Below are positions 60,928-64,000 of a stretch of DNA of 64,000 nucleotides, in pieces; the first letter of the stretch is position 1, and each line of letters opens with the position of its first letter. The stretch lies in contig JAHEGE010000004.1 in the NCBI GenBank assembly GCA_024639905.1, positions 62,001 through 126,000 on the forward strand, given 5' to 3'. This DNA is from Gammaproteobacteria bacterium. Lineage in GTDB: Bacteria > Pseudomonadota > Gammaproteobacteria > Pseudomonadales > Pseudohongiellaceae. The notes below the pieces were generated by a model. The model ran no database searches and had not been told where the DNA came from. It saw nothing but the letters and a program-made list of their open reading frames with translations. The position numbers were made by a program, and so were the translations under genes.

Positions 60928-61024
60928 TCCAGGCCCTCAGGAAATAATTGGGAATGTAGACATTCTTTGACTTAGTTAAGAGACAATATTGTATTCATCA
61001 AGCTAATCTCGAGAGGTTAACCAT

Positions 61025-64000
61025 ATGCCTAAACTAAATTCTTTACTTGATAAACCGCTAACCCGTGCTCTAGGTATATTAGCAATGCTTAGCTCAGCCT
61101 CGACGCTGGCAGGAGGAACGATAGAGCTGCGTCTGAATGGCGAGCTATTGGTTAATCAAGGGGTAACTGATTATACAGATGGCTCTCGCTATATTACCGA
61201 CGCAAACGGGAGGATTGAATTCCCATATGCCTGTCCCGGCTTGGAATATTCAGACAACAGTGGCGTGCGGTATCGGATGCTGGAATTTTGTGGCATCTCT
61301 TCCGACGTCCCGGTCTATAAATTTGATCTTGCGAAAACAGTGACCCTCAGTGGCCGAATCGAAATCGATGAGCTGTGCAAAAGTAATTGCAATATCAGAT
61401 TCCTCAATCTCGACACAGGACTTGAGCTAAATACCGGTTCGGGCCTTAACGTAAACGCGTGGCACAGTTTCTCCGAGACCCTGTCGGCAGGACGCTATCG
61501 AATCATTCTCGAATCTAGTAGCTGGCCCACACCCGGTTCAGAATACCTCATAGACTCGGTTGGCGTTGACGCACGCGACGGAAACGTTTCAGACATTTTG
61601 CTTAAGGTCTCCCGCGATAGCCAGAGCAATCGCTTTGGCTCGACGCCTCCTAGAGCGGACCTTATTCTTGTAGAACACACTGACAATTCTCGTTTCTCTA
61701 TAATAAAAGGCGCGCCTGGCGCCGCTTTGCCTTTGGTGCCCGTCAGCGTCCTCAATATCCAAACGGGCCAAGCACTAACTGGCACATCGGAGAGTGATGG
61801 CAGCTTTGAGCTACGTTTTTTCGCCCCACCAGGCTCCTACATTCAGATAACACAGGACCCGCACGCGGTGGCGTATAACGGGTTCACTTCGAGCAATCCG
61901 AGCACCGTAATGAAAGTACCGGCAGAGCTACCTACTCACTCTATCTCGACCGCCCAGCGTCTGAACGAATACTCAAAGACGCCGCTCGCTCGCGACCTCA
62001 AGATTAAGGGCGGCTATGATCCGGGGGTAGCATGGCTCTACGGGGAGCTAAACTCTACCGGCTGGAGAGCCGGAAGTAGCGGCAAACTCTCTGGCAGGAT
62101 GGAGATCCTCTCCAGAAATCTCACTGCGGAGACTGTAGTTGAACTTCAGTCTGGAAGCGCCTATCTCGAACAAGTCATTAATCACAAGGGGCAGCAAAAG
62201 GCCGCGGCGCCAGAGGGCTCGTCGAGCGACATGACCGTCACGGGGTTGCCGATAAGCAGGTCCGAACCGGAGTGGGCGGAGTTAATCAATATTGGCCAAA
62301 TCAACCTAAGTAATTATCGGTTCCTCGAAGACGGGAAGGGGCTCGCTGATTGGGAGCTAAACTATACCGTCCCCAAACTTACACCCGATGGGATTTATCA
62401 GCTAGTCCTTACTGGCCCGGGCTGGTCTATGAACCCGATGGTTAAGGGGCTTCAGACCGAGCAGCGATTCTACGACGACGTCTATGGCGAGCCGTCGTTC
62501 CACCTCAGCACCGTGCACGGGGCCGCTCAGATAAGGATAGGTGACTATGATTCTCCGCGTCTATATGCAGCGCTATTAATGAACGAACTGAGTAATGGCT
62601 CACGGGGCGTCGTTGCAAACGAGGACAGAGAGAGTTTTGGTATCTCAGGGCGTCTCGTCACGAATTCAAGTGCCGCGATATTCCCACCCAGTACAACATC
62701 TACTCTAAGCAAGCGCTACAACATAGAACCATTTGTTCCACTAACTGCCTACAGTAATAAAGAATGGATAAGCAATCCCAAAATACCCTTCAAATTTCCC
62801 TCGGGCTCGCTAACCGCGACTGTTACCTCGCCATCCGGCGAGACTTCAGTAATTGGTCCATACCCGATTTTAGGAAGTTATCTGCAAAAAGCCACCACAC
62901 CACTGGGAGAGGATATTCATCGAAATAGTAACGCGCCGGACCTTCACTATGGTTTAACGACGTACCGCGAAGAGTTCAACGTAAGCTTTGCCGAGTACGG
63001 TGACTATGTAGTACAGATCGAGGGAGAAATTAGTGACGAAGATGGGCAGCTATACGATCTATCTGGCCACTACGCGATAACTATTGCTGAGACGTTGGAC
63101 TTTGAAACGGGCGTCTTCCCGGGCACACCGTTTGAGGTCGATGATTCGTTTTCGCCAGCTGTCGTTATACAACCAGGTGTGCCCGCCGAGGTAGTCATCG
63201 ACATCGAGCACTACCCGTATTCTGATGAAACTCAGAAAGTGAGCAAAAGATACGAGGGCTGGGCCAATAGGTTCGGTTACTTTCAAAGCGATGACGAGGC
63301 GCTACGCTTTGAAGAGCCGGGCGAGTACCGGGTTAGCTATAACCTGAGGTTTTTAGCCGCGGATGGGACGCTATGGGCAGGATCGCGGCAGTGGGGATCG
63401 ATTGTTGAAACGCCCGATAGCCGAATTAGCGCGAAAGGCGCGCGCGGGAGTGAGAGCGGGAACGAGAGAAGGCAGTGGTATCTCTTCAGCGACACAGCTT
63501 ATGAAACCAATGCTCACTTCTTCTCACCCTATCAGACTGGAGACGTGATCTGGACGGCTAATTTCACTGACTGGAACGCGGCCATGCAGAACGTCACGAC
63601 GATCGAGGATGCCGGCACAGAGCTCGCGTCTATCATAGCCAATCGCAATAACCAGTATCACAATGTCAATGGCTCGGTTGCACTTGTCTCTAGTGTTGAG
63701 CAAAGGCAGCAAAAGGTACCTCCTTTTGTAAACCCGGATCAGTCCGATGTGCACTGGGGCTATTACTATTCAACGAATGGCAGACCGGGAGTTGGTGTCC
63801 GGGAATTCGTCGGCACTGCGCAGAGCAGCAACGGTTACTGGCGATTCAATACGCCCTACGGGTACCAGCTAGGCAACGGTTACGAGGGCGACCAGGAGGA
63901 CGACTTTAAATTTCTATTTGGCGGTGCTGTCTATCGCGCGCCAGAATCGGAGTTTTCGTTCTATGGCGCATACGGTGCACTCTGGGTCATGCTGCCTGAT
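61025..64000 (+). CDS. Large putative secreted protein, 3' end outside window (>=992 codons), no recognised family
   Basis: Continuous open frame from ATG 61025 to last base; N-terminus MPKLNSLLDKPLTRALGILAMLSSASTLAGGTIELRLNGE looks like a Sec signal peptide; absent from supplied ORF track because no stop codon occurs in the window. Confidence 0.85.
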   Translation, partial: MPKLNSLLDKPLTRALGILAMLSSASTLAGGTIELRLNGELLVNQGVTDYTDGSRYITDANGRIEFPYACPGLEYSDNSGVRYRMLEFCGISSDVPVYKFDLAKTVTLSGRIEIDELCKSNCNIRFLNLDTGLELNTGSGLNVNAWHSFSETLSAGRYRIILESSSWPTPGSEYLIDSVGVDARDGNVSDILLKVSRDSQSNRFGSTPPRADLILVEHTDNSRFSIIKGAPGAALPLVPVSVLNIQTGQALTGTSESDGSFELRFFAPPGSYIQITQDPHAVAYNGFTSSNPSTVMKVPAELPTHSISTAQRLNEYSKTPLARDLKIKGGYDPGVAWLYGELNSTGWRAGSSGKLSGRMEILSRNLTAETVVELQSGSAYLEQVINHKGQQKAAAPEGSSSDMTVTGLPISRSEPEWAELINIGQINLSNYRFLEDGKGLADWELNYTVPKLTPDGIYQLVLTGPGWSMNPMVKGLQTEQRFYDDVYGEPSFHLSTVHGAAQIRIGDYDSPRLYAALLMNELSNGSRGVVANEDRESFGISGRLVTNSSAAIFPPSTTSTLSKRYNIEPFVPLTAYSNKEWISNPKIPFKFPSGSLTATVTSPSGETSVIGPYPILGSYLQKATTPLGEDIHRNSNAPDLHYGLTTYREEFNVSFAEYGDYVVQIEGEISDEDGQLYDLSGHYAITIAETLDFETGVFPGTPFEVDDSFSPAVVIQPGVPAEVVIDIEHYPYSDETQKVSKRYEGWANRFGYFQSDDEALRFEEPGEYRVSYNLRFLAADGTLWAGSRQWGSIVETPDSRISAKGARGSESGNERRQWYLFSDTAYETNAHFFSPYQTGDVIWTANFTDWNAAMQNVTTIEDAGTELASIIANRNNQYHNVNGSVALVSSVEQRQQKVPPFVNPDQSDVHWGYYYSTNGRPGVGVREFVGTAQSSNGYWRFNTPYGYQLGNGYEGDQEDDFKFLFGGAVYRAPESEFSFYGAYGALWVMLPD

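Overview
The window is about 64 kb of a gammaproteobacterial chromosome. Family identities are recognised from the translations, with no database search. The left part keeps a Pseudomonas-like origin-proximal housekeeping order: gyrB (cut by the left edge), gmhB, glyS, glyQ, an LpxL-like acyltransferase, trkH, trkA, rsmB, fmt, def, dprA, tsaC/yrdC, hemF, aroE. It is followed by a cytochrome c oxidase operon whose subunit II carries two fused heme-c domains, ctaB, sco, znuABC, polA, engB, cytochrome c4 and dsbA. The middle is a type II secretion operon (gspL-M-E-F-D-G-H-I-J-K, no gspC seen) and a Wzm/Wzt O-antigen-type ABC exporter. The most interesting region is about 42-60.4 kb: Wzm/Wzt, a PIG-L deacetylase, a complete type I secretion system (TolC, HlyD, PrtD/RsaD-like ABC), a CRP-family regulator, a FecR protein coupled to a CHASE2-cyclase, a TPR/beta-barrel outer-membrane protein, and a ~1070-aa RTX/S-layer-like protein. 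Two near-identical CRP-type operators (GTGTGACTkCAATCAC) lie in the regulator/FecR intergenic region and upstream of the S-layer-like gene, which suggests a self-contained, cyclic-nucleotide-controlled surface-layer secretion system. Other points: PolA has apparently lost its proofreading catalytic residues; a ~30-bp repeat family sits between polA and engB; a truncated mobile-element primase-like ORF lies at 60.5 kb; and a >=992-codon secreted-protein ORF (61025 to the right edge) is missing from the supplied ORF track because it has no stop inside the window.
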